A DNA stretch of 64,000 nucleotides from Actinopolymorpha cephalotaxi (GCF_013408535.1 NZ_JACBZA010000001.1:3370850-3434849), one strand, 5' to 3'; shown: positions 54,038 through 62,713, counted from the first letter of the stretch. Program-made: numbers and translations. Notes: generated by a model from the letters alone, not told the origin.

Positions 54038-54529
54038 ATGCAGATCCGGGCGTACGACGAAGGTGACTGGCCGCAGGTGTGGCCGATCATCGAGGCGATC
54101 GTCCGAAAGGCGGACACCTTCTGCTACGACCCGTTGCTGAACGAGGCCCAGGCACACGCGATGTGGGTGGTGCCACCGCCAGGCCACGTCGTGGTGGCGG
54201 TGAACGACGGCCGCATTCTGGGCACGTCGAACATGTACGCCAACCGGCCCGGACCGGGTTCACACATCGCGAGCGGCAACCTGATGGTGGCGCCGGACGA
54301 GCGTGGTCGGGGTGTCGGGCAGGCGCTGGGCGGGTACCTCCTCGCCTGGGCCCGGGAGTCCGGATACGCCGGCGTGCAGTTCAATGCGGTGGCGGCCTCC
54401 AACGCGCCGGCTCTCAAGCTGTACGAACGTCTCGGGTTCACGGTGGTCGGCACCGTTCCCGGTGCGTTCCGGCATCCGGACCAGGGTTTCGTCGGGTTGC
54501 ACGTGATGTACCACGACCTGCACAGCTGA
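54038..54529 (+). CDS. GNAT N-acetyltransferase
   Basis: 163 residues. The acetyl-CoA-binding motif is ERGRGVGQALGGYLLAWARE, followed by GVQFNAVAASNAPALKLYER and LGFTVVGTVPGAF, typical of the phosphinothricin-acetyltransferase/RimL-like group. It begins MQIRAYDEGDWPQVWPIIE. Acceptor unknown. It follows the oxidoreductase by 36 bases on the same strand. Confidence 0.85.
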   Translation: MQIRAYDEGDWPQVWPIIEAIVRKADTFCYDPLLNEAQAHAMWVVPPPGHVVVAVNDGRILGTSNMYANRPGPGSHIASGNLMVAPDERGRGVGQALGGYLLAWARESGYAGVQFNAVAASNAPALKLYERLGFTVVGTVPGAFRHPDQGFVGLHVMYHDLHS

Positions 54530-54552
54530 CCTCGGGCGCCCGGCCGGGTCAG
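54526..54552. terminator. Bidirectional terminator candidate
   Basis: CTGACC and GGTCAG are perfect arms around a 15-base loop that itself contains the self-complementary GGGCGCCC. It covers the stop codons of the two convergent genes ending at 54529 and 54549. No T-tract, as is common in high-GC genomes. Confidence 0.5.
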
Positions 54553-54857
54553 GATCGACGGATCCGGAGGACGTCCTGGGTAGCCTCCACGATCTCGAAC
54601 CCGTCGGCGCCTGTCTCGGGCTCGCGGAACGTCCCCGGACCGACGCGGTCGAGCGTGGCACGCGGCCGGGGCCGGTCGTCGGGGCCGGGGGCCCACTCGA
54701 CCACCTGGTCACCGTCGAAGACGAGCCGTACCCGACCGCGCGCCGGCGGGAAGGGAAAGGTGTCCGTCGGCCGATAGACCTCGATCCCCGGCGTGTCCTC
54801 CTCGAACGAGTGCGTCCAGCTGCCCTGGACCGAGATCGGATCATCGGGCACGGTCAT
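54549..54857 (-). CDS. Hypothetical protein, lipocalin-like beta-sheet
   Basis: 102 residues beginning MTVPDDPISVQGSWTHSFEE and containing VRLVFDGDQVVEWAPGPDD and VEATQDVLRIRRS. The pattern of strands ending in an I-R-R-S tail resembles small lipocalin-like or DUF-type proteins that accompany peptidases. The ATG at 54857 follows GAGGAGG at slightly long spacing. Same strand as the metalloprotease at 54925, which lies upstream, so it could be the second gene of an operon. No family named with certainty. Confidence 0.55.
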   Translation of the reverse strand: MTVPDDPISVQGSWTHSFEEDTPGIEVYRPTDTFPFPPARGRVRLVFDGDQVVEWAPGPDDRPRPRATLDRVGPGTFREPETGADGFEIVEATQDVLRIRRS

Positions 54858-54924
54858 GGTCGGCAAGCCCTCCTCGCGGGCGACAGCAGGCTGCTTCCCC
54901 AGCAGTATCCCCGCCCGGACGGTC

Positions 54925-55896
54925 TCACCCCGATGAAACGGGAGCCTCGGCACCGATCGAGCTTCGCGGGCCGTCCAGGCAGGCCTGCATGCGAGCGACC
55001 TGCCCGGCCGAGAACATCACCATGGCGGCGTCGTCGACATAGTCCATGTAGTTCATGAACATGTCGCCGTTCGGCCCGTTGCTGCAACTGAGGTGCGGGA
55101 AGGTGGGCTTGCCGTAGTTCGGGCCGCCCTGGTTCGGGGTGTCGGACACGTTGTCGGTGCCGAAGCACCCGGTGCCGTCGTCGCCCCAGATGTGGTTGAG
55201 GTTGAGCCAGTGGCCGACCTCGTGGGTGGTCGTACGCCCGAGGTCGAACGGCGCGGCCGCCGTGCCGGTCGCGCCGAACCCCGAGTGCAGGATCACCACG
55301 CCGTCCGTCTCCGGCGGGCCGCCGGGAAACTGCGCGTACCCGAGCAGTCCCCCTCCCAGCGGGCAGACCCAGATGTTGAGGTAGCTGTCGGCCCGCCAGG
55401 CGTCCAGCCCACCTGAGCTGAACGACTTCACCGCGTCGTCGTCGCCGAACGACGGTGCCGCTGTCTGCCGGCGTTCGATTCCCGTGGTCGGCGACCCGTC
55501 CGGCGCCGTGTCGGCCAGGACGAACTCCACCCGCGCGTCACTGGCCAGCGACAGGAACGCCGAGGGCGTGGTGTCCACGTCGGGGTTCGTACGCCGGAAG
55601 TCGTGGTTCAGCACCTCGAGCTGCGACGTGACCTGCTCGTCGGGGATGTTCTGGTCCTCGGTGTTCCAGACGACGTGCACCACCACCGGAATGCGCGTCA
55701 CCCCGTCCCGGCCCGTGGCGTTCCGGATCAGGCGCATGGTCTCGTTCTCGATCAGGTCCCGGGCTGCGACGTAGTCCGGCCTGGTCGAGAGGAGGCGCCG
55801 ATGCACGTCCATGGTCGCGCACCGTCGAACCGTCGGTGTGTCACCAGGCGGTGCTGCGTGGAGGTTCGAGCCGTTGGTTTCGTCGTCAGCGCTCAT
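54925..55896 (-). CDS. M43-family zinc metalloprotease (pappalysin/cytophagalysin type)
   Basis: 323 residues. The zinc-binding site HEVGHWLNLNHIWG fits HExxHxxGxxH-type metzincins except for Asn in place of the Gly, and the Met-turn is MFMNYMDYVDD. The pro-region RIPVVVHVVWNTEDQNIPDE and the block YLNIWVCPLGGGLLGYAQFP are typical of M43. I see no Sec or Tat signal peptide at the chosen ATG, which is unusual for this secreted family. Function presumed proteolytic. Confidence 0.85.
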   Translation of the reverse strand: MSADDETNGSNLHAAPPGDTPTVRRCATMDVHRRLLSTRPDYVAARDLIENETMRLIRNATGRDGVTRIPVVVHVVWNTEDQNIPDEQVTSQLEVLNHDFRRTNPDVDTTPSAFLSLASDARVEFVLADTAPDGSPTTGIERRQTAAPSFGDDDAVKSFSSGGLDAWRADSYLNIWVCPLGGGLLGYAQFPGGPPETDGVVILHSGFGATGTAAAPFDLGRTTTHEVGHWLNLNHIWGDDGTGCFGTDNVSDTPNQGGPNYGKPTFPHLSCSNGPNGDMFMNYMDYVDDAAMVMFSAGQVARMQACLDGPRSSIGAEAPVSSG

Positions 55897-56004
55897 CTGT
55901 CACCCAGCCCCTGTCTTTCTTGATGGAGTACTGATCCGATCCGGCGGTGTCAACCCTGGTTCGGAGACGCGGGCCCGGTGTGCGCTCGCCTCGATGCGTT
56001 GTTA

Positions 56005-56119
56005 CGCTGACGCCCGAAGGGGAGTACCTCCATCGCCACGTGTCGTCAATACGGCTTCGCAGCCCGGCCCGTGGAGCGCGCCAGCTGAGGAAGACCTTCG
56101 TCGGACCTGACCGATGGAG
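56005..56119 (+). ncRNA. yybP-ykoY manganese riboswitch
   Basis: The terC leader contains the hallmark AAGGGGAGTA (about 56017-56026), then GTCGTCAATACGG (56042-56054) and a pairing 3' side ending in ACCTGACC (56105-56112), just before the TGGAGG ribosome binding site. The order and sequences match the yybP-ykoY riboswitch, which binds Mn2+ and controls Mn exporters. Because the 3' end reaches the ribosome binding site, translation control is likely. Confidence 0.8.
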
Positions 56120-56127
56120 GTTTTTGC

Positions 56128-57234
56128 ATGCTCGCAGTTTCGCCCGGATCGTCCGTTTTCGGGCAGGTGCCCCACGCACAGTCCCTGTACTCCGCCGAGG
56201 CGGCCAAGGCGATCGAGACCATCGGCACGCCGACGCTGTGGATGGTCACCCTCGGAGTGATCCTCGGCCTGATCGCGCTCGACCTGGCCCTCACCCGGCG
56301 CCCGCACGAGGTGTCGATGCCCGAGGCGCTGCGGTGGTCGGCCTTCTACGTCGCCCTCCCGCTGGCCTTCGGCGCCTACGTGTGGTGGCAGCACGGTTCC
56401 GACCGCGGCGTGGAATACCTGACCGGCTATCTGGTGGAGAAGTCGCTCAGCGTCGACAACCTCTTCGTGTTCATGCTCCTGCTCGCGGCCTTCGCCGTTC
56501 CGCGCGCGCTCCAGCAACGCGTTCTCATGTACGGGATCGTCGGCGCGCTGGTGCTCCGTGGAGTCTTCATCGCGCTCGGCGCGGCCGCACTCGAACGCTT
56601 CGACTGGACCTTCCTGGTCTTCAGCCTCATCCTCGTGGTCACGGCGGTGAAGATCCTCAAGGACGCGATGGCCGGTCCGCACCACAACGTGGACGTCGAC
56701 TCCCTCCGGAGTGTGCGACTGGTCCGGCGCTTCGTGCCGGTCACCGAGGAGTACGACGGACCGCGGATGCTCGGACGGGTGGGCGGCCGTCGCGCCCTCA
56801 CACCGTTGGCGCTGGCGGTCGTAGCGGTGCTGGCGGTCGACATCGTGTTCGCCGTGGACTCGGTGCCCGCGGTGTACGGGATCACCGGTGATCCCTACCT
56901 GGTGTTCGTCACCAACGCGTTCGCCCTGCTGGGCCTGCGGGCGTTGTACTTCGTGCTCCAGGGGGCACTGACGAAGCTGGTGCACCTCAACTACGGGCTC
57001 GCGGTGATCCTGGCCTTCATCGGTGTCAAGCTGGGCTTGCACTGGGCACACCTGCAGTGGCCGTCGGTCCCGGAGATCCCGACCCTGCTCTCCCTCGGCG
57101 TGATCGTCGGCGTCCTCGCGGTGACCACGCTCACCAGCCAGATAGCGGTCCGCCGTCACTCCACCCAGGCCGACTCAGCGGAGGAAGCCGGCGAGGCCGG
57201 GCAGGCGGCCGACCGCCGCACGCCATCCGGGTGA
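56128..57234 (+). CDS. TerC/Alx-family manganese exporter
   Basis: 368 residues, with about nine membrane segments. Metal-transport motifs of the TerC family are clear: EKSLSVDNLFVFMLLL in the first half and VDIVFAVDSVPAVYGITGDP in the second, with the acidic pairs that bind the ion. The yybP-ykoY riboswitch upstream indicates control by manganese. The ATG at 56128 has TGGAGG eight bases upstream. The last 60 bases overlap the end of the convergent hydrolase gene. Confidence 0.9.
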   Translation: MLAVSPGSSVFGQVPHAQSLYSAEAAKAIETIGTPTLWMVTLGVILGLIALDLALTRRPHEVSMPEALRWSAFYVALPLAFGAYVWWQHGSDRGVEYLTGYLVEKSLSVDNLFVFMLLLAAFAVPRALQQRVLMYGIVGALVLRGVFIALGAAALERFDWTFLVFSLILVVTAVKILKDAMAGPHHNVDVDSLRSVRLVRRFVPVTEEYDGPRMLGRVGGRRALTPLALAVVAVLAVDIVFAVDSVPAVYGITGDPYLVFVTNAFALLGLRALYFVLQGALTKLVHLNYGLAVILAFIGVKLGLHWAHLQWPSVPEIPTLLSLGVIVGVLAVTTLTSQIAVRRHSTQADSAEEAGEAGQAADRRTPSG

Positions 57235-58092
57235 GCCGGGGTCGATGAGAGAGAAGTGGTCCCCGTCGACCTCGACCAGGCTCGCGTGGTCACCGGCGGC
57301 GGCCGCCGCCCGGACGTACCGCCGGCTCTGCCCGACCGGAACGACGAGATCGGACCGGCCGTGCACGCAGCAGACGGGTACACAGATCGGTATCCGCTCG
57401 ATCGGTGACGCCACCGCGTAGCGGCCCGGCCGGGACTTCGGGGTGCCGCCGAGAAGCCGCTGGACGCTCGTCCCGCCCACTCCCTCACCGGCGGCCGTTT
57501 CGAGGTCGAGCACACCCGCCAGGGAGATCGCCGCGGCCGCCCGCACCCGCGGCCTCGCCCCGGGAGCGCCGGCCGGCAGCCGGTGCCGGCCCGCGACCCA
57601 GGCCGCGAGGTGGCCGCCCGCCGAGTGCCCGACCAGCACGACGGGGTGGTGCGGCGATTTCCCCGTACGTACTGGAAGATCGGCGAGGTGGTCGATCCCC
57701 GTCGCGACGTCGGTGAACGTCGCCGGCCAGCCGCCCCCGTCCCCGATCCTGCGGTACTCGAGGTTCCACACCGCCCAGCCGCGGCCCACCAGGTCGGTGG
57801 CCAGACCGGCCATCAGGTCGAGTCCGTACGCAGCACTCCAGAAACCACCGTGCAGCAGCACCACCGTGCCGAGAGGCCGGGGCTGTCGCGGCAGGTGCAG
57901 CTCACCGAACTGCGCCGGCGCCCGGCCGTAGGAGTAACGGCGAGGGCGCGGCCGCCGCGTCCGCCTCGACGGCTCAGGATCCTTCGACGGCTCCGGACGG
58001 GTGTCACGTTCGAGCGGCCCGCACTCGGAGAGGACGGACCCGACGGCCACACCCGCGGCCGCGAGGATCAGTTCTCTTCGCCCTAGCCGCAC
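57175..58092 (-). CDS. Alpha/beta-hydrolase (esterase/lipase, exported)
   Basis: 305 residues. A hydrophobic N-terminus (LILAAAGVAVGSVLSEC) follows RRE, perhaps a Tat-type or lipoprotein-like signal, although the residue before Cys is Glu, which is not a standard lipobox. The oxyanion-hole motif VVLLHGGFW, the nucleophile elbow VGHSAGGHL, and the acid and base in RSDLVVPVG and DGDHFSLID complete the catalytic set of BD-FAE-like esterases. An Arg/Pro-rich linker lies between signal and domain. It overlaps the terC 3' end by 60 bases. Confidence 0.83.
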   Translation of the reverse strand: MRLGRRELILAAAGVAVGSVLSECGPLERDTRPEPSKDPEPSRRTRRPRPRRYSYGRAPAQFGELHLPRQPRPLGTVVLLHGGFWSAAYGLDLMAGLATDLVGRGWAVWNLEYRRIGDGGGWPATFTDVATGIDHLADLPVRTGKSPHHPVVLVGHSAGGHLAAWVAGRHRLPAGAPGARPRVRAAAAISLAGVLDLETAAGEGVGGTSVQRLLGGTPKSRPGRYAVASPIERIPICVPVCCVHGRSDLVVPVGQSRRYVRAAAAAGDHASLVEVDGDHFSLIDPGSPGWRAAVGRLPGLAGFLR

Positions 58093-58102
58093 GATCCTCC
58101 CT

Positions 58103-58819
58103 TCAGCGCAGGGAAAGCAGGGCGATGACGGGCGTGGTGGGCCGGCTGGAGCCTCCGCGAGGTTCGACGGTGAGGCCGAAGCCGTCCGCCTGCGTCAACG
58201 GCGACTTGACGACCCGGGTGAGCTGGGCGGGGCCCGAGACGTCGAGCATTCCGGCCGAGCGCGCGGTCCCGTCGTTCAGCAGCCACATCTGGTACGCACG
58301 TCCCTTCGGCGGCCGTGGAAGCCGATCGACGATCACCAGGGTCCTGTCCTGGCGCCTGGAGTACACCAACGTGATCCTCCCACCACGCGTGACCCCGCCG
58401 TGGATGCTCCGCGCGTCTGGCGCCGCGACGATCGAGGTGATCAGTTCCCGCTGAGCCGCGCCGCGTTGCAGCCGGTGGATCTGAACGCCGGTGACGCCGG
58501 CAGCGACGATCAACACCAGAGCCGCCGCGGCTGCGAACACACGACGGCCCAGCCGCCCGCCGTGAAAGGCCGGCCGGGAAACGACGGGGGCGAGCTGGCG
58601 GGTCCAGCCGACCTGCTCCAGCACCCGCTCCCTGAGCCGCGCCGGAGGCGGAACGGCAACCGCGTGGGCGAGCCGGACGGCCGTCTCGCCGAACTCGTCG
58701 AGCTCGGCCCGGCACGCACGGCATTTGCGCAGGTGCGTCTCGAAGGCCTCACACTCGTCGGCGGGTACGGCGTCCAAGGCGTAGGCGCCGGCCAGGGTGT
58801 GCACGTCGAAGGCGTTCAT
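58103..58819 (-). CDS. rskA: RskA-type anti-sigma factor
   Basis: 238 residues. The N-terminal anti-sigma domain starts FDVHTLAGAYALDAVPADEC and has the HxxxCxxC element HLRKCRAC. One membrane helix (about 92-112) is followed by the outer domain RskA-C with TLVIVDRLPRPPKGRAYQMW. It binds and inactivates the SigK-like factor encoded just upstream, with which it overlaps by four bases (ATGA), and is presumably cleaved when the signal arrives. Confidence 0.9.
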   Translation of the reverse strand: MNAFDVHTLAGAYALDAVPADECEAFETHLRKCRACRAELDEFGETAVRLAHAVAVPPPARLRERVLEQVGWTRQLAPVVSRPAFHGGRLGRRVFAAAAALVLIVAAGVTGVQIHRLQRGAAQRELITSIVAAPDARSIHGGVTRGGRITLVYSRRQDRTLVIVDRLPRPPKGRAYQMWLLNDGTARSAGMLDVSGPAQLTRVVKSPLTQADGFGLTVEPRGGSSRPTTPVIALLSLR

Positions 58820-59418
58820 CGTGCCGCTCCGTTCTGGACACCGAGACAGTCCCGCAGCCTGATCAGTCCGTCGCGCATCCGCGTCTTGACGGTGGCCACG
58901 TTCGCCCCCAGAACCTCGGCGACCTCACGATAGGTGTAACCGCCGTAGTAGGCCAGGTCCACCGCCTCGCGCTGCAGCTGCGTCAGCGATCCCAGACAAC
59001 GACGGACCTGTTCACGTTCCAGTCGTACCTCCACCTGGTCGGCCACCACGTCGAAGGGCGGTGTCTGCTCCGAGACCGCCGACGCACGCTCCCGGTCGGT
59101 GGACTTCTGCACCGAGCGCACCCGGTCCACCGCGCGCCGATGCGCCATCGTCACCACGTAGGCCGTGGCCGTGCCGCGACCCGGATCGAACCGGGTGGCG
59201 GTTCGCCACACTTCCACGAACACCTCCTGGGTGACCTCCTCGGCCTGTGCCGGATCTCGCACGATCCGCACGACCAGGCCGAACACCTGGGGTACGAGGT
59301 GGGCGTACAGCTCCTCGAACGCCCGCTCGTCACCGTGGCCCACGCGTACCAGAAGGTCCTCCGGCGAGGCCGGTGCAGCACCGTCCGCCGCGCTGAGTCG
59401 TCCCGCCGCATGCGGCAT
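58816..59418 (-). CDS. sigK: SigK-like ECF sigma factor
   Basis: 200 residues. Region 2 is clear from AFEELYAHLVPQVFGLVVRI and EVTQEVFVEVWRTATRF; region 4 from LTQLQREAVDLAYYGGYTYR and EVLGANVATVKTRMRDGL. Pairing with an RskA-type anti-sigma factor points to the SigK group. AGGAAGGTGG precedes the ATG at 59418. It follows the sortase gene by 43 bases on the same strand, so it is probably co-transcribed with the CHRD and sortase genes and regulates their promoter. Confidence 0.9.
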   Translation of the reverse strand: MPHAAGRLSAADGAAPASPEDLLVRVGHGDERAFEELYAHLVPQVFGLVVRIVRDPAQAEEVTQEVFVEVWRTATRFDPGRGTATAYVVTMAHRRAVDRVRSVQKSTDRERASAVSEQTPPFDVVADQVEVRLEREQVRRCLGSLTQLQREAVDLAYYGGYTYREVAEVLGANVATVKTRMRDGLIRLRDCLGVQNGAAR

Positions 59419-59461
59419 CCCGTCCACCTTCCTTCGACCTCCGGTGACAGCTGACGTCGGC

Positions 59462-60190
59462 TCAGTGGCGGGCGGGCTTGCCGGGCAGCAGCTTCGCGTA
59501 CGCGACGACGTTGTCCAGGTAGCGGTTGTCCTCACCGTCGAAGACTCCGCCGCAGGTGATCAGCCGCAGCGCGGCATGGTCGGTGGTCCCGTAGACCTCC
59601 TGGGTGGGGAAGTCCTTCTTGGCGTACTGCGCGACCCTGGTGATCTCGAAGACAGCGGTGCTGCCGTCGCGCCGCGACACCTTCACCCGGTCACCGGGTT
59701 TCACCGCGCCCAGCTTGAAGAAGACGTCCGGCCTGCGGTTCCAGGTCACGTGGGCGGCGATGACGGCGGGCCCGAGCTCGCCCGGGGTGGGGCCGTTCAC
59801 GTACCACCCGGCCTTGCCGGGTCCGGGCGGGACCTGCATGGTCCCGTCGCTGTTCAGCCCGAGCCGGATGATCGAGGTGGAGACGTGCAGGGCGGGGATC
59901 GCGATCCGGACCGGTGCCGAAGAGTCCATGACCGGTCCGACAGGACGCTGGTACGCATCGCCGGCGCGCGCCCGGGTGCCGGGTGGGCGAGGCGCCGCCT
60001 TGGGGCTCGTTTTCGCTGTGTGGGTTGGTGCCGGCTCCTGAGTGCCCACCGCCCGTGCGGGCGCGGGAGGCGCGGGTTCCTGCCTCCACCAGGCGTACCC
60101 CAGCAGGGTCACACCCACCAGCGCGAGGACGACGGCGGCGGCCAGGGCCCCCCTGCTCCGGCCGCCGCCTGCTCGTTGCCGTTCATCCAT
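59462..60190 (-). CDS. Class F-like sortase
   Basis: 242 residues. One N-terminal membrane helix (LAAAVVLALVGVTLLGYAWW) is followed by a Pro-rich stalk and the sortase barrel. The catalytic residues are His in VIAAHVTW, Cys in LRLITCGG, and Arg in DGEDNRYLDNVV. The fold start IPALHVSTSIIRLGLNSDG is typical of the actinobacterial class F/E group. It should link cleaved surface proteins to peptidoglycan. The likely substrate is encoded next door at 60212. Confidence 0.88.
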   Translation of the reverse strand: MDERQRAGGGRSRGALAAAVVLALVGVTLLGYAWWRQEPAPPAPARAVGTQEPAPTHTAKTSPKAAPRPPGTRARAGDAYQRPVGPVMDSSAPVRIAIPALHVSTSIIRLGLNSDGTMQVPPGPGKAGWYVNGPTPGELGPAVIAAHVTWNRRPDVFFKLGAVKPGDRVKVSRRDGSTAVFEITRVAQYAKKDFPTQEVYGTTDHAALRLITCGGVFDGEDNRYLDNVVAYAKLLPGKPARH

Positions 60191-60211
60191 CGGTGTCGTC
60201 CGGCCCACGTC

Positions 60212-61030
60212 TCAGCGGGTGGTGGCTGCCACGCGGCGGCGGTACGCCATCGCGCCGCCGGCTCCGGCCAGTGCGGCCACGCCGAGGCCGATCGCGCCCA
60301 GCGCCTCCGGACCCTGGGTGGAGCCGTTCCCGGTCTCCACCCCGCCGGTGGGCATCGCGCCCGCCGCGGCACCGGTGACCGTGCCGCAGGTGGCCGGGTT
60401 GGTGGCCTCCTCCGGGATCCCGCTCACTCCGAGGGACTTGGCGAAGGTGGACTCCCCCAGCGCCTCCATGTCGTACTTGTGGTTGCCGTTGGCGTCGAGC
60501 CCGTGCTGGACGATGTGCAGGTTCCGCAGCTTCTCACCCGCCCCCGGCGACAGCTGGATGGTCCGCTTGTAGTGCAGGTTGCCCTGGGCGTCCGCGACCG
60601 GCATCCGGTCCACGGCCAGGCCGCTCTTGGGGCTGGTGTCGCCCTTGGTGGTCAGCGACAGGATGACGTCGCCGTACATCGGCAGGCCTTCTTCGACGGT
60701 GACCTGTCCGTCATTGTCCTTGTCCGCGCTGCTGGTCGGGCAGGTGAAGTTCTTGTTGTCGGTGAACGAGCCGTGGAAGTGCTGGGCGTGCGGGGAGTTC
60801 GGGGTGAACCCGGTGCCGTTGATGTCCACTGTCAGGGCGTCGCCCTTGACCCAGATCGTCGCCTCGGCCTTCGACCCACTCTTGTTGCCCATCGTGTCGG
60901 CCAGCTTCATGTGGAACGTGCGGTTCGCCGAGTGGTCGTGCAGCGAAGCCGCCGAAGCCGCGGAAGCGCCGAAGAACGCCAGGCCCAGCGCCGCCGGCAC
61001 CGTCACGAGCGCCTTGGTAGTGGTTCGCAT
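60212..61030 (-). CDS. CHRD-domain surface protein, probable sortase substrate
   Basis: 272 residues. A Sec signal (ALVTVPAALGLAFFGASAAS) is followed by a CHRD-like domain with HAQHFHGSFTDNKNF and NLHIVQHGLDANGNHKYD. The C-terminus has a sortase-type signal: MPTGGVETG, a hydrophobic helix (LGAIGLGVAALAGAGGAMAY) and a basic end RRRVAATTR. It lies just upstream of the sortase gene with 21 bases between. It is presumably anchored to the wall by that enzyme; the role of the CHRD domain outside animals is unknown. Confidence 0.8.
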   Translation of the reverse strand: MRTTTKALVTVPAALGLAFFGASAASAASLHDHSANRTFHMKLADTMGNKSGSKAEATIWVKGDALTVDINGTGFTPNSPHAQHFHGSFTDNKNFTCPTSSADKDNDGQVTVEEGLPMYGDVILSLTTKGDTSPKSGLAVDRMPVADAQGNLHYKRTIQLSPGAGEKLRNLHIVQHGLDANGNHKYDMEALGESTFAKSLGVSGIPEEATNPATCGTVTGAAAGAMPTGGVETGNGSTQGPEALGAIGLGVAALAGAGGAMAYRRRVAATTR

Positions 61031-61107
61031 AGGAGGTCCTCACTGTCTGTGTTGCATCGGCCCGGCCGGCTGTGCGCCGGGTGGCGGGTCAACCCGCTCG
61101 CCCCGTA

Positions 61108-61135
61108 CTTCGGAACCATCCGCCATGCGGTTTGG
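61108..61135 (-). promoter_or_regulatory. SigK-like promoter candidate, leftward
   Basis: Read leftward: CCAAACC, 16 bases, then CGAAGTAC. Mycobacterial SigK promoters have the form CCATCC-N16/17-CGAAT. It sits about 78 bases upstream of the CHRD gene and matches the rightward element at 61149. Confidence 0.5.
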
Positions 61136-61148
61136 TCCGGCTTGGTGG

Positions 61149-61176
61149 CCAATCCGGTCCGCGTCGCCCAACGAAT
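61149..61176 (+). promoter_or_regulatory. SigK-like promoter candidate, rightward
   Basis: CCAATCC, 16 bases, then CGAATACG, with the same spacing and nearly the same -10 sequence as the leftward element. It would start transcription about 60 bases before the kinase gene at 61242. Confidence 0.45.
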
Positions 61177-61241
61177 ACGGGGTGTCCACCGAGTAGCCCT
61201 GACCAAGTGGCAGGCACCGGCGGCCGGCGAGAAGGTGACAG

Positions 61242-62683
61242 ATGGCAGGTGTGGGGGGAGATCCGGGAGATCCGGACCGCAGCGGGGACGGCGGGAGCGG
61301 CGGGGACGGCGGGAGCGGCGGGGACGGCGGGAGCGGTGGGGACGGCACCACGGCGGCTGAGCCGGAGGCCGGCCGGCTGTTCGCGGGTCGTTACCGGGTC
61401 GGACCGCGGGTCGGCAGCGGTGGGATGGCGCTCGTCTACCAGGCGTACGACACCTGGCTGCACCGCACCGTGGCGCTGAAGGTGCCCGCGAACAGCCCGG
61501 CAGGCGACCCCGCGTTCGTCCGGCGCTTCCTGCGAGAGGCACGGGCGATCGCGAGCCTGTCGCACCCGAACGTGGTGACCGTCCACGACTGTGCGCAGTG
61601 GGCCGCGCGTCCCTACCTGACGATGGAGTTCGTCGACGGTCCAACGCTTCGGGACCTGGTCGCCGACGGCGAGCCGATGGAGCCGGACCACGCGCTGGCG
61701 CTGACCGAGCAGGTGCTGCGGGGCCTGGCGGCCGCACACCAGGTCGGGCTGGTGCACCGGGACGTGAAGCCCGCCAACGTGCTGATCTCCCCGACGGCAC
61801 GGTCAAGGTCGCCGACTTCGGCCTGGCCCGATCAGCGTCCGCGTCGAGTGCGGACTCCAAGGGCCTGCACGTCGGCACCGCCTACTACCTCGCGCCCGAG
61901 CAGATCAGCGTCGGCACCGTGGACGCCCGTGCCGACGTCTACGCGGTCGGCATCATGCTGTACGAGATGCTCACCGGCGCCAGGCCCTTCCAGGACGGGT
62001 CGGCGGTCCAGGTCGCCCACAGCCATCTCCACCAGGACGTTCCCCCGCCGTCTCAGACGATGCCGTCCGTTCCCGCCGACCTGGACGCACTCGTGGAGTG
62101 GGCGACGAACCGAGACCGGGAGCTGCGGCCCGTCGACGCCCAGGTTCTGCTCGACGAGGTGACGCATGTGCGGAGCTCGATGGCCCGGTCGGCGGACGCT
62201 CTCGAAGCCACCTCGGCCCTCATGGCGGGGGCGGCGACCGGACCTTCCGGGACCGGCCGGAGCCGAGGCCACCGCCGGCTCGGCACCGCTCTCGCGCTCG
62301 TGTCGGTGGCGGCGGTGACCGCGGCCGTGGTCTGGTGGCTCGGCGCGACCGGTCAGGTCGGGCAGGTCCCGGAGGTGGCTGGCACCCCGCACAACGACGC
62401 GAGCCGAGTCGAGACGACCGGGCCGACGACCACGCCCAGGCCGCCGGCGGCGATCGCGCCACCCGAGGCGACCCGCACCGTTGCCGAACCGGGAACGGTG
62501 GCCGTACCGGACGTTCGAAGACTCGGGACCGACGAGGCCAGGATGGCCTTGTCCGATGCGGGTTTCGAGGTGGAGATCCGTAAGAACCGGCCCTACGTCG
62601 GCGGGAACATCGTCGTCCGCCAGTCCCCCGCCGCCGGTCGTTTCGTCAAGCCGGGTTCGAAAGTCGTCATCGTCATCGCCTGA
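61242..62683 (+). pseudogene. PknB-type Ser/Thr protein kinase with one PASTA domain, frameshifted
   Basis: The first part (from ATG 61242) has the Gly-rich loop RYRVGPRVGSGGMALVY, the ATP-binding Lys in VALKVP and the catalytic loop LVHRDVKPANVLI. The frame then breaks: CCCC at 61789-61792 lacks one C compared with what is needed, and the kinase continues one base out of phase with VKVADFGLARS (DFG loop), APEQISVGTVDARADVYAVG, one membrane helix (LALVSVAAVTAAVVWWL) and one PASTA domain ending in VVRQSPAAG. Together this would be a normal receptor kinase of about 480 residues. The N-terminus has a GGSGGD repeat. Either a recent mutation or a sequencing error. Confidence 0.85.
61288..61350 (+). 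repeat. 18-base tandem repeat in the kinase N-terminus
   Basis: Three copies of GACGGCGGGAGCGGCGGG-like units encode Asp-Gly-Gly-Ser-Gly-Gly. In frame, so copy-number changes would only lengthen a flexible linker. Confidence 0.7.
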
Positions 62684-62713
62684 CGGGGGCCGACCTTCCG
62701 ACAACCGTCGCCG

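Noticed and set aside
61242-62162. Kinase gene read as a complete 306-residue protein
   Set aside because: After the HRD loop this frame turns into Arg/Ser/Pro-rich nonsense, while the DFG loop and PASTA domain continue in the next frame. The frameshift explanation fits better.
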